64,000 nucleotides of DNA from Crocinitomicaceae bacterium. Its GTDB lineage: Bacteria; Bacteroidota; Bacteroidia; Flavobacteriales_D; Crocinitomicaceae. The translations under genes were made by a program, and so were the position numbers. The notes below the pieces were generated by a model. It saw only the letters and a program-made list of their open reading frames with translations. It was not told the origin of the DNA and searched no databases. The number at the start of each line of letters is the position of its first letter. Position 1 is the stretch's first letter. The stretch is taken from NCBI GenBank assembly GCA_024643545.1, contig JAHEMR010000008.1:1-64000 (forward strand), in the 5' to 3' direction. Of the stretch, positions 1 through 8,100 are shown piece by piece.

Positions 1-22
1 CTAACTGTTGAATAGTTGGCAT
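1..22 (-). CDS. rpsL: 30S ribosomal protein S12, N-terminal fragment (runs off the left edge)
   Basis: Read leftward from the ATG at 22, the first codons give MPTIQQL followed by the first base of a GNN codon. This matches the usual bacterial S12 start MPTIQQLV. Only seven codons are inside the window. A well-formed promoter and a leader hairpin lie just upstream, which fits a highly expressed ribosomal gene (normally the first gene of rpsL-rpsG-fusA). The call rests on a short peptide plus the promoter context. Confidence 0.75.
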
Positions 23-51
23 AAAATACTCTTGTTTTAAAATAAATAATA

Positions 52-75
52 ACCCCCAAACGTACTTTGAGGGGT
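52..75 (-). promoter_or_regulatory. Hairpin at the 5' end of the rpsL leader
   Basis: On the transcribed strand ACCCC-T-CAAA pairs with TTTGGGGGT around a five-base loop, giving nine pairs with one bulged T. The predicted transcription start (about 71-73) falls at the outer base of this stem, so the mRNA would begin with the hairpin. A role in mRNA stability or ribosomal-protein feedback is inference. Confidence 0.45.
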
Positions 76-76
76 G

Positions 77-106
77 CAAAGATAACTATTTATTTTTATA
101 AACCAA
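77..106 (-). promoter_or_regulatory. Promoter for rpsL (Bacteroidota type)
   Basis: On the minus strand TTG (106-104), a 19-base spacer and TATCTTTG (84-77) match the Bacteroidota primary sigma factor consensus. It lies about 55 bases upstream of the rpsL ATG. Confidence 0.7.
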
Positions 107-153
107 GAGTGTTTGAAAAAAAATCAGCTTTTTATTGCTTGATAATCAAAAAT

Positions 154-177
154 AAAGAAACCCAAAGTCATTCCTTT
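154..177 (-). terminator. Possible weak terminator of the 195-2132 gene
   Basis: On the minus strand AAAGGAA and TTTCTTT form a seven-pair stem (one G-T pair) around a ten-base loop, followed by an AT-rich tract with several Ts. It lies just downstream of the stop at 195. Confidence 0.35.
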
Positions 178-194
178 TCAAAATAATTTTAGAC

Positions 195-2132
195 TTAGTG
201 AAATTGGTAGTAGGAACTTTTGTTATATGGTGCTCCAAATTCAATGTTCAGTTCTGGATAATAGTTCCCTTCTGCTTTTTTGATTTTATTCAAACGTTTC
301 TGGAAATGCAGTTCCTGACTGAGTGCAACTAATTTGAGGTTTTGAGGACCATTCAAGTTTCCATTTTGAATCGTGTTTAGACAGCGAATGATTTGTTTGA
401 ACTGATGGTCATAGAGATCAATTAAGTCATGTTCCAAAAGCAAGTCAATGCAATCTTGAACCGTCGCATCAAATTCACTCTTTGTAATTGAAATAGATTC
501 ATTGGAAAGCACAACTTCTGTCAAATAGTCGTATCCGCGCACACTTCGTTTGAAAATGTAATTGTCCCAGAAGGCTTGGTCATTAATTATCTCTTGATCT
601 GCTGTATAATTGCTTATTTTTCCAAGGTGAGTTTCTGCACATCGAAGTAGGGAGTAATTGTACCAGTACGAAAGTGGTTTAAAGTAATACCAATCATACA
701 TCGTATAACTGCCGTCTGCGTTTTTTAATAAAACATAGAATTTGAAATCTTCTTCAGTCGAATAACCTTCACCATCATAATCTTCTTGGTTATAATGCAA
801 TAGAACGGGATAAATAAAGGCGGTTTTTTCCGGATTGGAAATTAATACGTCCTTGTACGTTTGTTTTTTTGTGAATTGTTCTTCCCAGTAATCAGAAATT
901 TGTTGGGATATGCGTTGATAGAACTGGTCATATGAATTGGTCGTCTCACTCAATACCTTCGACAATTTTGGCTGAATTTCTTTTCTAATCAAGGATGTTA
1001 TTTCCGGTGAGGCCTCTTCTGTCACAAACTCAATGTGACGAAAATCATTAACGAGTAGTTCTTGGTTAAAATTATTTTTAATCCAGTTTGCCTCCGTAAA
1101 GCGATTTTCCGAATCCAATCCTGCTTTGTAAAAAGATCGAATGTGATCTAGAGAATCCCTGTCGTCAAAAGAATAATAAATACCCCATTGCCCATCTTTC
1201 TTTTCAAAATTCCATTTGGTCATTTGAATTAATGATGAATTTGCGTCTTCTTCTACCCAGATATTTTCATCTTCCAGGTACAATTCCGTTTGTTCTGGAT
1301 TTTGGTGATATGTCAGCAAGCTAATTTTCTGTTCGTCTTGACTAATAAGCGCGGCAACGGTTTCATCGAATGGTATGTGGTATGGTACTTCTTTCAAAAT
1401 TCGCTTAGCTTGTTCGGTTCCTTTAATGAGGAGATCTTTGTTGCCTAGACCAAGCTTGCTTATTTTTTCATCTGTTAAAATATCTTGTTGCGCCTTGCTC
1501 ATTAAACTAGGTTCTACATTCATTATTGCTTGTTCCAACCAATCACGCACTTTTACTTCTGAATAGAATTGCACCCAAAAACCTAACCATGCTAATGGTT
1601 GTTCTACTTCAAAATCATCTAGTAACATTCGTCCAGTAGGACAGCTTAAATGTTTCGTTTGTACCAGCGTTCCTGGTTTTTTTAAATTCCTAACCTCCAT
1701 GTCTAAAGCCGTTTCTGAAGAACTAACTTGGACATTTTTAATGGACAACTCAATGTCTGCATCTCCTAGAGATTTCAATGTCACCTTTTGCAAACTGAAT
1801 ACCATCTTATCTTCGAGTGTTATCCCATATGTTTTAAATAGGATTTCAGAGAGAGGAAAAGCTGGAAACAGATCCTCTGGGTCTGCCCCAAAACTTTGGA
1901 TCATTTCGAAATAAGATTGTTGAGTAAGGTCTCTAAATTCAAATTCTTTCTTCTTTTGATTGATTTGCTTTATTTGCGAGAGGAGTTCCTCTTTGGATTT
2001 TTTAGCCAATTCTTTACAGATAGGGTCTGTAATTTTAATGGAAGAATTGGATGTCAATAAAAAATGGTAATGATCTTGCGCAAAAGTTGTCCCAAACCAC
2101 GAGAGACTGAATAAGAGGAATAGTGTCTTCAT
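195..2132 (-). CDS. Secreted protein of unknown function, 645 aa
   Basis: I do not recognise a family. I choose the ATG at 2132 because the protein then opens with a clean signal peptide (MKTLFLLFSLSWFGTTFAQ, predicted cleavage after the Ala before Gln). A longer reading to 2213 would add 27 AT-rich, non-signal residues. The mature protein is rich in Glu, Asp, Tyr and Gln, has no further membrane span and no obvious catalytic motif, and lacks a T9SS C-terminal domain. It is probably periplasmic. It is a single gene with its own weak terminator, between rpsL and the pdhB terminator. Confidence 0.6.
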   Translation of the reverse strand: MKTLFLLFSLSWFGTTFAQDHYHFLLTSNSSIKITDPICKELAKKSKEELLSQIKQINQKKKEFEFRDLTQQSYFEMIQSFGADPEDLFPAFPLSEILFKTYGITLEDKMVFSLQKVTLKSLGDADIELSIKNVQVSSSETALDMEVRNLKKPGTLVQTKHLSCPTGRMLLDDFEVEQPLAWLGFWVQFYSEVKVRDWLEQAIMNVEPSLMSKAQQDILTDEKISKLGLGNKDLLIKGTEQAKRILKEVPYHIPFDETVAALISQDEQKISLLTYHQNPEQTELYLEDENIWVEEDANSSLIQMTKWNFEKKDGQWGIYYSFDDRDSLDHIRSFYKAGLDSENRFTEANWIKNNFNQELLVNDFRHIEFVTEEASPEITSLIRKEIQPKLSKVLSETTNSYDQFYQRISQQISDYWEEQFTKKQTYKDVLISNPEKTAFIYPVLLHYNQEDYDGEGYSTEEDFKFYVLLKNADGSYTMYDWYYFKPLSYWYNYSLLRCAETHLGKISNYTADQEIINDQAFWDNYIFKRSVRGYDYLTEVVLSNESISITKSEFDATVQDCIDLLLEHDLIDLYDHQFKQIIRCLNTIQNGNLNGPQNLKLVALSQELHFQKRLNKIKKAEGNYYPELNIEFGAPYNKSSYYQFH

Positions 2133-2200
2133 TAAACTAAGATAGTAAAAGTTAATGGAATTTTTTGATTTTATTAAGTTTAATAAGATATAGAAACAAA

Positions 2201-2226
2201 AAAAGGAACCCAAAAGGATTCCTTTT
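2201..2226 (-). terminator. Terminator downstream of pdhB
   Basis: AAAAGGAA (2201-2208) and TTCCTTTT (2219-2226) are perfect inverted arms around a ten-base loop. On the minus strand the hairpin is followed by a run of seven Ts. It lies 20 bases past the pdhB stop. Confidence 0.7.
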
Positions 2227-2246
2227 CAATAATTTAAAAATGTATT

Positions 2247-3224
2247 TTATCGATACATTGTTGCTTTTACTGCTTTAATCAATCGATCTACATTTGGTAG
2301 CGCTTCGTCAATTAACGTAGGGGAGAATGCAAATGGTGTATCCGTTTGTGTCACACGTTGAACTGGTGCATCTAAATAGTCAAATGCATAGCGTTGCAAG
2401 TGGTAAGCGATTTCAGAAGAGATCGAAGCTAGCGGCCAAGATTCTTCTAATACAACACAACGATTCGTTTTCTTAATGGATTCAACGACTGTTCCGTAAT
2501 CTAACGGACGAATCGTTCTTAAGTCGATGATTTCAACGTTGATGTTATCTTTCGCTAATATTTCAGCAGCTTCTTCAGCAACTTTAATGATTTTTCCAAA
2601 AGTAACAATTGTAACGTCTGTACCTTTTCGCAAAACGTTTGCAACGCCAATTGGAATAATGTATTCTCCTTCAGGAACCTCTCCTTTATCTCCGTACATT
2701 TTTTCAGACTCCAAGAAAACCACTGGGTCATTATCACGAATGGCTGCTTTTAACAATCCTTTCGCATCTGCGGGATTCGAAGGTGTAAGAACTTTTAATC
2801 CTGGAACATGCGCATAAAACGCTTCGAAACTTTGTGAGTGCGTTGCCGCTAATTGTCCAGCCGTACCATTTCCACCACGGAAAACGATTGGACAAGAATA
2901 TTGTCCTCCAGACATTTGCAACATTTTTGCTGCCGAGTTAATTATTTGGTCCGCTGCTAGGATAGCAAAATTCCATGTCATGAATTCAACGATTGGACGA
3001 AGTCCGTTCATAGAAGCCCCAACTGCGATTCCTGTAAACCCAAGTTCTGCGATTGGTGTGTCAATTACTCTTTTTGGACCAAATTCATCCAGCATTCCTT
3101 GAGAAACCTTGTAAGCACCGTTGTATTCAGCTACTTCCTCTCCAAGTAAAAATACACGCTCATCGCGACGCATTTCTTCGGACATTGCTTCTCTTAAGGC
3201 TTCTCTAAATTGTAATGTTTTCAT
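2247..3224 (-). CDS. pdhB: Pyruvate dehydrogenase E1 component, beta subunit
   Basis: The 325-residue length is normal for the separate E1-beta subunit of the thiamine-diphosphate-dependent 2-oxoacid dehydrogenase complex. It has the transketolase-like pyrimidine domain (LLGEEVAEYNGAYKVSQGM near residue 26, then TPIAELGFTGIAVG) and the C-terminal transketolase domain (VVLEESWPLASISSEIAY near 260). With an E1-alpha encoded elsewhere it would decarboxylate pyruvate and pass acetyl groups to E2 lipoamide. The substrate is inferred from closest family likeness; a branched-chain oxoacid enzyme is less likely. It has its own -7 box upstream and a terminator downstream. Confidence 0.88.
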   Translation of the reverse strand: MKTLQFREALREAMSEEMRRDERVFLLGEEVAEYNGAYKVSQGMLDEFGPKRVIDTPIAELGFTGIAVGASMNGLRPIVEFMTWNFAILAADQIINSAAKMLQMSGGQYSCPIVFRGGNGTAGQLAATHSQSFEAFYAHVPGLKVLTPSNPADAKGLLKAAIRDNDPVVFLESEKMYGDKGEVPEGEYIIPIGVANVLRKGTDVTIVTFGKIIKVAEEAAEILAKDNINVEIIDLRTIRPLDYGTVVESIKKTNRCVVLEESWPLASISSEIAYHLQRYAFDYLDAPVQRVTQTDTPFAFSPTLIDEALPNVDRLIKAVKATMYR

Positions 3225-3244
3225 AGTTCAAAAATTTCGAATTG

Positions 3245-3252
3245 CAAAAGTA
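3245..3252 (-). promoter_or_regulatory. -7 promoter element for pdhB
   Basis: TACTTTTG on the minus strand fits TAnnTTTG and ends about 20 bases before the pdhB ATG, in the 55-base gap after clpX. I see no good -33 element. Confidence 0.4.
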
Positions 3253-3279
3253 TAAAATCCAACTAATTCGCGGGTTATT

Positions 3280-4512
3280 TTAGGCCACTTTTAATGAGGC
3301 AATTTTAGATTTGGAGAATTTTTCTTCCGCATACTTGATGTTCACATCCAGCTTTTTAACTTCAGAGGAAGGGATATCAAACATTGCATCCGTGAGAATG
3401 GCCTCACAAATAGATCTTAATCCTCTTGCACCGAGTTGAAATTCATTGGCTTTTTTCACCATAAAATCTAAAACATCGTTGTCAATGCTGAGTTTTACCC
3501 CGTCTAATTCAAACAATCGTTTGTATTGTTTGATCAGCGCATTTTTTGGTTCTGTAAGAATGCGTTTTAAATCCGCGTCCGACAATGGCTCTAAATAAGT
3601 CAATACAGGGAATCGACCAATTAATTCAGGGATTAAACCAAAAGATCGCACATCGCTTGGTGAAATATATTTTAAAAGGGAATCTTTCTCAATCATTTCT
3701 TCCGTATCAGAAGAGAATCCGATTGTTTGACGATTGACGCGATTAGCGATTAACTTTTCTATTCCATCAAATGCTCCTCCACAAATAAACAAAATGTTTT
3801 TCGTGTCGATTTGGATCATCTTTTGCTCTGGATGCTTTCTTCCTCCTTGAGGCGGTACATTGACAACAGCTCCTTCTAATAATTTGAGTAAAGCCTGTTG
3901 AACTCCTTCACCGGAAACATCTCTTGTGATAGAAGGATTGTCATTTTTACGTGCTACTTTGTCGATTTCATCAATGAAAACAATCCCCATTTGGGCACTT
4001 TCCACATTGTAATCAGCAGCTTGTAAAAGTCTTGAGAGGATACTTTCCACATCTTCACCTACATATCCCGCTTCTGTGAGAACAGTTGCATCTGCTATGC
4101 TAAACGGCACATTCAGTAATTTGGCGATCGATTTAGCAAGTAAGGTTTTACCTGTTCCAGTTCTACCTACTAGAATTACGTTCGATTTTTCAATCTCTAC
4201 TTCGTCGGAAGTTGTCTTGTATCCAAGGCGTTTAAAGTGATTGTAAACAGCTACAGAAAGGAATTTTTTCGCCTCATTTTGCCCAATCACATATTGATCC
4301 AAATGTGCTTTGATTTCATGAGGTTTTAAGAGGTTCACTTTTACAAGTTCTAACTGTTCCTCCTTTACTTTGTCAGAAAGTTCTTCTTGAACAATTTTGT
4401 TAGCTTGTGATGCACAGTTGTCACAAATATGTCCGGAAATCCCGGCAATAAGAATACCAACTGCGGCCCTTTCCGAACCACAAAACGAACAAACAGCATC
4501 TTTTTTAGCCAT
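3280..4512 (-). CDS. clpX: ATP-dependent Clp protease ATP-binding subunit ClpX
   Basis: 410 residues, the usual ClpX length. The N-terminal zinc-binding domain has cysteines 8, 11, 30 and 33. The AAA+ core has a Walker A loop GRTGTGKT (commonly GPTGSGKT), the pore loop GYVGEDVES, Walker B IVFIDEID, the RKH loop in GGRKHPEQ, and the IGF loop (QTIGFSS) that docks on ClpP. It unfolds tagged proteins and feeds them to ClpP. It lies two bases downstream of clpP and is probably co-transcribed with it. Confidence 0.97.
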   Translation of the reverse strand: MAKKDAVCSFCGSERAAVGILIAGISGHICDNCASQANKIVQEELSDKVKEEQLELVKVNLLKPHEIKAHLDQYVIGQNEAKKFLSVAVYNHFKRLGYKTTSDEVEIEKSNVILVGRTGTGKTLLAKSIAKLLNVPFSIADATVLTEAGYVGEDVESILSRLLQAADYNVESAQMGIVFIDEIDKVARKNDNPSITRDVSGEGVQQALLKLLEGAVVNVPPQGGRKHPEQKMIQIDTKNILFICGGAFDGIEKLIANRVNRQTIGFSSDTEEMIEKDSLLKYISPSDVRSFGLIPELIGRFPVLTYLEPLSDADLKRILTEPKNALIKQYKRLFELDGVKLSIDNDVLDFMVKKANEFQLGARGLRSICEAILTDAMFDIPSSEVKKLDVNIKYAEEKFSKSKIASLKVA

Positions 4513-4514
4513 GT

Positions 4515-5180
4515 TTATTTCGGGTTACGAAGCAAAACTTCATCCACCATACCGTAAGCTTTCGCTTCTTCGGATGTCATCCAATAGTCACGGTCTGAAT
4601 CCGCCCAAACTTTTTCGTAGTCTTGTTTGGAATGACGCGCGATAATGTCGTACAGTTCTTTTTTCAACTTTTGAATTTCTCTCGCTGTGATTTCGATGTC
4701 AGACGCTTGACCTTGTGCTCCACCTAATGGTTGGTGAATCATCACTCGTGAGTGTTTCAATGCACTTCTTTTTCCGTCTGCTCCAGCACAAAGCAAAACA
4801 GCTCCCATAGAAGCAGCCATTCCAGTACAAATTGTTGCTACGTCCGGACGAATGTATTGCATTGTGTCGTAAATACCTAGTCCAGCATAAACAGAACCAC
4901 CTGGAGAATTTAAATAAATCTGAATGTCTTTTTTTGCATCTACAGATTCCAAGAATAACAACTGAGCATTAATAATGTTAGCTACTTGGTCATTGATTCC
5001 TGTTCCAAGAAAAATAATTCGATCCATCATCAATCGGGAGAACACATCCATTTGGGTCATGTTCATCGGGCGTTCTTCGATGATGTAAGGAGTTAATGAG
5101 GACTCGATGTAATGGTCAACAACCATGCTATTGAGGCCGATATGTTTTGTCGCGTATTTGCGGAATTCGTTACTATCCAT
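4515..5180 (-). CDS. clpP: ATP-dependent Clp protease proteolytic subunit ClpP
   Basis: 221 residues. The serine-protease triad is visible: Ser in [11 protein letters not shown], His in [10 protein letters not shown] and Asp in DSDRDYWM. It forms the tetradecameric peptidase barrel used by ClpX. It is the first gene of a clpP-clpX pair with a strong -7 box about 20 bases upstream of the ATG. Trigger factor, often directly upstream of clpP in other bacteria, is encoded 23 kb away here. Confidence 0.97.
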   Translation of the reverse strand: MDSNEFRKYATKHIGLNSMVVDHYIESSLTPYIIEERPMNMTQMDVFSRLMMDRIIFLGTGINDQVANIINAQLLFLESVDAKKDIQIYLNSPGGSVYAGLGIYDTMQYIRPDVATICTGMAASMGAVLLCAGADGKRSALKHSRVMIHQPLGGAQGQASDIEITAREIQKLKKELYDIIARHSKQDYEKVWADSDRDYWMTSEEAKAYGMVDEVLLRNPK

Positions 5181-5199
5181 TTTTTTTGATTTTAGGAAA

Positions 5200-5207
5200 C
5201 AAAGTTA
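5200..5207 (-). promoter_or_regulatory. -7 promoter element for clpP-clpX
   Basis: TAACTTTG on the minus strand matches TAnnTTTG exactly. The predicted start is about 15 bases before the clpP ATG. The -33 region is weak. Confidence 0.5.
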
Positions 5208-5247
5208 CGTAAATTCGTGAAGAACAGATAAAATGTTTAAGCAAAAA

Positions 5248-5271
5248 AAAATCCCGATTTCTCGGGATTTT
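5248..5271 (-). terminator. Terminator downstream of the 5291-7018 gene
   Basis: AAAATCCCGA and TCGGGATTTT are perfect arms around a four-base loop. On the minus strand the hairpin continues into about nine Ts. It separates this gene from the clpP promoter. Confidence 0.85.
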
Positions 5272-5290
5272 GTATTCGCTTTTAAACAGG

Positions 5291-7018
5291 TTACTTTACG
5301 ATGTTTGTAAAGGTAGATTCTGTTGATATTTTCAAGAATTCACGGTCTTTAGCTGCTTTATCTTTCAAAGAAGCATTTTTCGAAATGGCTATTTTTAATT
5401 GTGCCACAACTGCGTCAACACCTTCATTAGAACGAGCAGCAATAATGGCTTTTAAGTAAGCCGTTTCAGCTGTTTCAGTTAAGCCAGAAACTGTTTTCTT
5501 CGCAGCATCTAATTTCCCAGATAGAACTTGAGCAAGAGCTTTGTTGAAGCTATTGTCAGAGAAATTCCCATCGGCAGCAGTGTATTTAGCCTCCATAATG
5601 TTCAAAATTCCTTGATTATAGTTCACGGCTGTTTTTTGTGTTGCATCACCTTTTGAGTCAAAAGCTGTTTTCGCTTGAGCAATTAGTTTTTTAGCATTTG
5701 TTGTATTTCCATCTAAAATGAGAGATGCAGCTAAATTGTTTTTAGAAATCCCATTATCCTTGATGGCTGCAGCTTTTTCGAATGAACTTTTCGCTTCTGC
5801 TGTTTTGTTTAATTGGAAACGTGCAGCACCTAGGTTGGTGTGTGTGCGGTAATCGTTAGCAAAGTTTGTTGCTGCAACACCGTAAATTCGTGCCTTATCG
5901 TTCAAGTCTGTAGTTAATTTATTTGCCGTAAACAATAATTCTTCTACTGAAAGTGAATTAGGATTGTTACTAGCCGCAGCTTTTAATTCGTCGTCAGTTA
6001 ATCCGAACTCCGTATATTTAACAACCACCATCGCACGACGAATTTTAGGAAAAACATCTTTTTCCAATTCACTGTATGACTTTCCTAGGTTGTACATTTC
6101 TTTTTCACGTTGTTCTAAGTCTTTCGTCATCTCCAAAATACGAATGAACAAGTTTTTGTCCGCTTCTGTTATCGTAGTTGATAAAGCCAATTGTGTTTTG
6201 AAGCCTTCGAAATCCTCACCGTACTTTGTTAATTTGTACATATTAGTGTCAGTGAAAGCGGTTAAATTCGCTTTTTTCATTAACGCGATAATTGCCGTTC
6301 TCGTTGTTGCGGTGCGATCAAAAGAAAGGTTGTCGTTTTTAGAAACTTCCCCGTCAGGAGAAGCGTATCCATTGATCTCAATTTTATTGATTTTTATTTT
6401 AGGATTTGATTGTGCAGCTTGAATCCAAGAAACCAATGCGGCAATATCTGTATCTTTCAATTCTGTTGCACGAACATCAGATTTTCCTTTTTCGAAGTTG
6501 AAAGTGGCGTCAGTTGTTTTTTCAAATTGACGAACTAATGCATCCTCTTCATAAAGCACTTTAAACGTTTTATTTACCAAATAAGGAGTAATGATTGTTG
6601 CATCAGCAATTTTCATTTCCGGCAATGCATCTTTCTCTTTCGTTTGCTTGTAGATTTTCCCAGTTACAACTAAATCAGCTGCTTCCATTTCAGGTAAATA
6701 TGGAACGGTTTGCTCAAATGTAGCGGTTCCACCATTTTTAAAATTAATGGTTGTACCGTTTTCCGTTACCTTTTCCCCATTAACATACCAAGTACCGATG
6801 GCATAAGAACCTAATTTGGGAGTTATCTCAGCTTTTGCTTTTTTCTTAATTCCTTTTGCTGGAACATTAACAGTGATGGCGATTTTAACGCTGTCAGCAT
6901 GCATTTCAAGTGGATTAGGACTAACGGAGTAAGTCACATCCTTAACTAAATCACATGAAGCTAGGAACATCATACCTGAACCTAAGAAGAACAAATTGCT
7001 TGCACGAAATAATTTCAT
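5291..7018 (-). CDS. OmpA-like and tetratricopeptide-repeat lipoprotein, 575 aa
   Basis: I start at the ATG at 7018, which gives a lipoprotein signal with lipobox LASC (Cys22); an ATG at 7054 would overlap the -7 box. After a beta-rich N-terminal region, residues about 180-280 resemble an OmpA C-terminal peptidoglycan-binding domain (FNFEKGKSDVR, then INKIEINGYASPDGE). From about 370 to the end there are alpha-helical repeats of TPR type (NFANDYRTHTNLGAARFQL, GISKNNLAASLILDGN). It probably sits in the outer membrane facing peptidoglycan. The order, OmpA-like first and TPR last, is unusual. It is monocistronic, with its own promoter and terminator. The exact role is unknown. Confidence 0.75.
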   Translation of the reverse strand: MKLFRASNLFFLGSGMMFLASCDLVKDVTYSVSPNPLEMHADSVKIAITVNVPAKGIKKKAKAEITPKLGSYAIGTWYVNGEKVTENGTTINFKNGGTATFEQTVPYLPEMEAADLVVTGKIYKQTKEKDALPEMKIADATIITPYLVNKTFKVLYEEDALVRQFEKTTDATFNFEKGKSDVRATELKDTDIAALVSWIQAAQSNPKIKINKIEINGYASPDGEVSKNDNLSFDRTATTRTAIIALMKKANLTAFTDTNMYKLTKYGEDFEGFKTQLALSTTITEADKNLFIRILEMTKDLEQREKEMYNLGKSYSELEKDVFPKIRRAMVVVKYTEFGLTDDELKAAASNNPNSLSVEELLFTANKLTTDLNDKARIYGVAATNFANDYRTHTNLGAARFQLNKTAEAKSSFEKAAAIKDNGISKNNLAASLILDGNTTNAKKLIAQAKTAFDSKGDATQKTAVNYNQGILNIMEAKYTAADGNFSDNSFNKALAQVLSGKLDAAKKTVSGLTETAETAYLKAIIAARSNEGVDAVVAQLKIAISKNASLKDKAAKDREFLKISTESTFTNIVK

Positions 7019-7038
7019 ATTTGGTTTTTTATTTTTTA

Positions 7039-7046
7039 CAAATGTA
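7039..7046 (-). promoter_or_regulatory. -7 promoter element for the OmpA/TPR lipoprotein
   Basis: TACATTTG on the minus strand matches TAnnTTTG. It ends about 20 bases before the chosen ATG at 7018. TTTC about 19 bases further upstream may serve as the -33 element. Confidence 0.5.
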
Positions 7047-7078
7047 TAAAACATTTTACTACTGCGAAAATAAACACT

Positions 7079-7528
7079 TTAGCTGTTAATGAAATGATAA
7101 AATGAATCTTGTTTATTAATAATTTCTTGCAGTGGAATCATTACGAATGCTCGATTTTTAAAATGTGGATGAGGAATCGTTAATTGATCTGATTGAATTT
7201 CATCTTGATTATAGAAAATCACATCTATATCAATGCAGCGATCTTCATATCCGGATATTGATTTATTTCGACCCATTGACGCCTCGATTTCTTTAATCTT
7301 TTCAAGAAGTTCAGTGGGGGTGAGTTTGGTAAAACATGTTAAACACAGATTCACAAATTCATTCTCGGATTGAAAACCCCAAGGTTCAGAATAATAATGT
7401 GAAGAAATATATTCCAGTTCTCCAACTGAAACTTTGATGGCTTCAATGGCCTTTTCCAAATGCTCAATTTTGTCACCTAGGTTAGAACCTAAGGACAGCA
7501 ACACGCGATTTAAACTTACTTTTTCCAT
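7079..7528 (-). CDS. folK: 2-amino-4-hydroxy-6-hydroxymethyldihydropteridine diphosphokinase
   Basis: 149 residues, a single HPPK domain. Family motifs: LLSLGSNLGDK at the N-terminus, PWGFQSENEFVNLCL, and the metal/ATP-binding RCIDIDVIFYN. It transfers pyrophosphate from ATP to the pterin alcohol in folate synthesis. Its first 13 bases overlap the 3' end of gldD, so the two are translationally linked. It is the last gene of the ssb-gldE-gldD-folK run. The next pathway relative, folB, is separately encoded near 36.6 kb. Confidence 0.95.
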   Translation of the reverse strand: MEKVSLNRVLLSLGSNLGDKIEHLEKAIEAIKVSVGELEYISSHYYSEPWGFQSENEFVNLCLTCFTKLTPTELLEKIKEIEASMGRNKSISGYEDRCIDIDVIFYNQDEIQSDQLTIPHPHFKNRAFVMIPLQEIINKQDSFYHFINS

Positions 7529-8100
7529 TCAAAATGGCGAACGAGTTCGAGTAAGTCTGTTTTCAAATATTCGAGCGTTGGTCGGAGTGAATCATAATTT
7601 GGTCGACAATTGAGTAAAACCTCTCCGCGAACAAAATTCGTTGTGGAATCAGTTAAGTAAAATTGAAAATTCGTTGCAACGTTTCCTTTCAACTCAAAAA
7701 AAGTTCCAAAAACCCTTTTTTTTGCTTGAATAATCTGTTCGAAGTTGATTTTGTCTGCTTTGATTTTGTGCTCATCAACTTTATCGTTAGCGAAATTAAT
7801 GATTTCGGCCAACGAATCTTTACTTGGTAATTTCAGGTAATACAAGTATAATTTACCATTTAGTGGACCAAGGTCGATTTCTTGAATACAGTAATTGGAT
7901 TGCGGTTGCTCGGTCGCGGTTGGCAAATAAAGATTTGATAATTTCATCGAATAAGGACAATCGCTTTTAAATACTCGGTAGCTATGTTCGGGTAAATTCA
8001 TGCGAAGATATGTCGATGGTTTAGGCACAGGGTTTTCATCGGAACAAGCAGAGAAAATTCCAAGAATGAGAATAAACGGCGCTATTATTCGAAGAATCAT
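7516..8100 (-). CDS. gldD: Gliding motility lipoprotein GldD
   Basis: 194 residues with a lipoprotein signal (lipobox FSAC, Cys19), followed by the family signature YLRMNLPEHSYRVF and CPYSMKL. GldD is essential for gliding in Flavobacterium and is linked to T9SS function; its biochemical role is not settled. It overlaps the upstream gldE stop by four bases and folK downstream by 13. The ssb-gldE-gldD order is conserved in flavobacteria, which supports the call. Gliding itself cannot be concluded, because non-gliding relatives keep these genes. Confidence 0.92.
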   Translation of the reverse strand: MILRIIAPFILILGIFSACSDENPVPKPSTYLRMNLPEHSYRVFKSDCPYSMKLSNLYLPTATEQPQSNYCIQEIDLGPLNGKLYLYYLKLPSKDSLAEIINFANDKVDEHKIKADKINFEQIIQAKKRVFGTFFELKGNVATNFQFYLTDSTTNFVRGEVLLNCRPNYDSLRPTLEYLKTDLLELVRHFEWKK

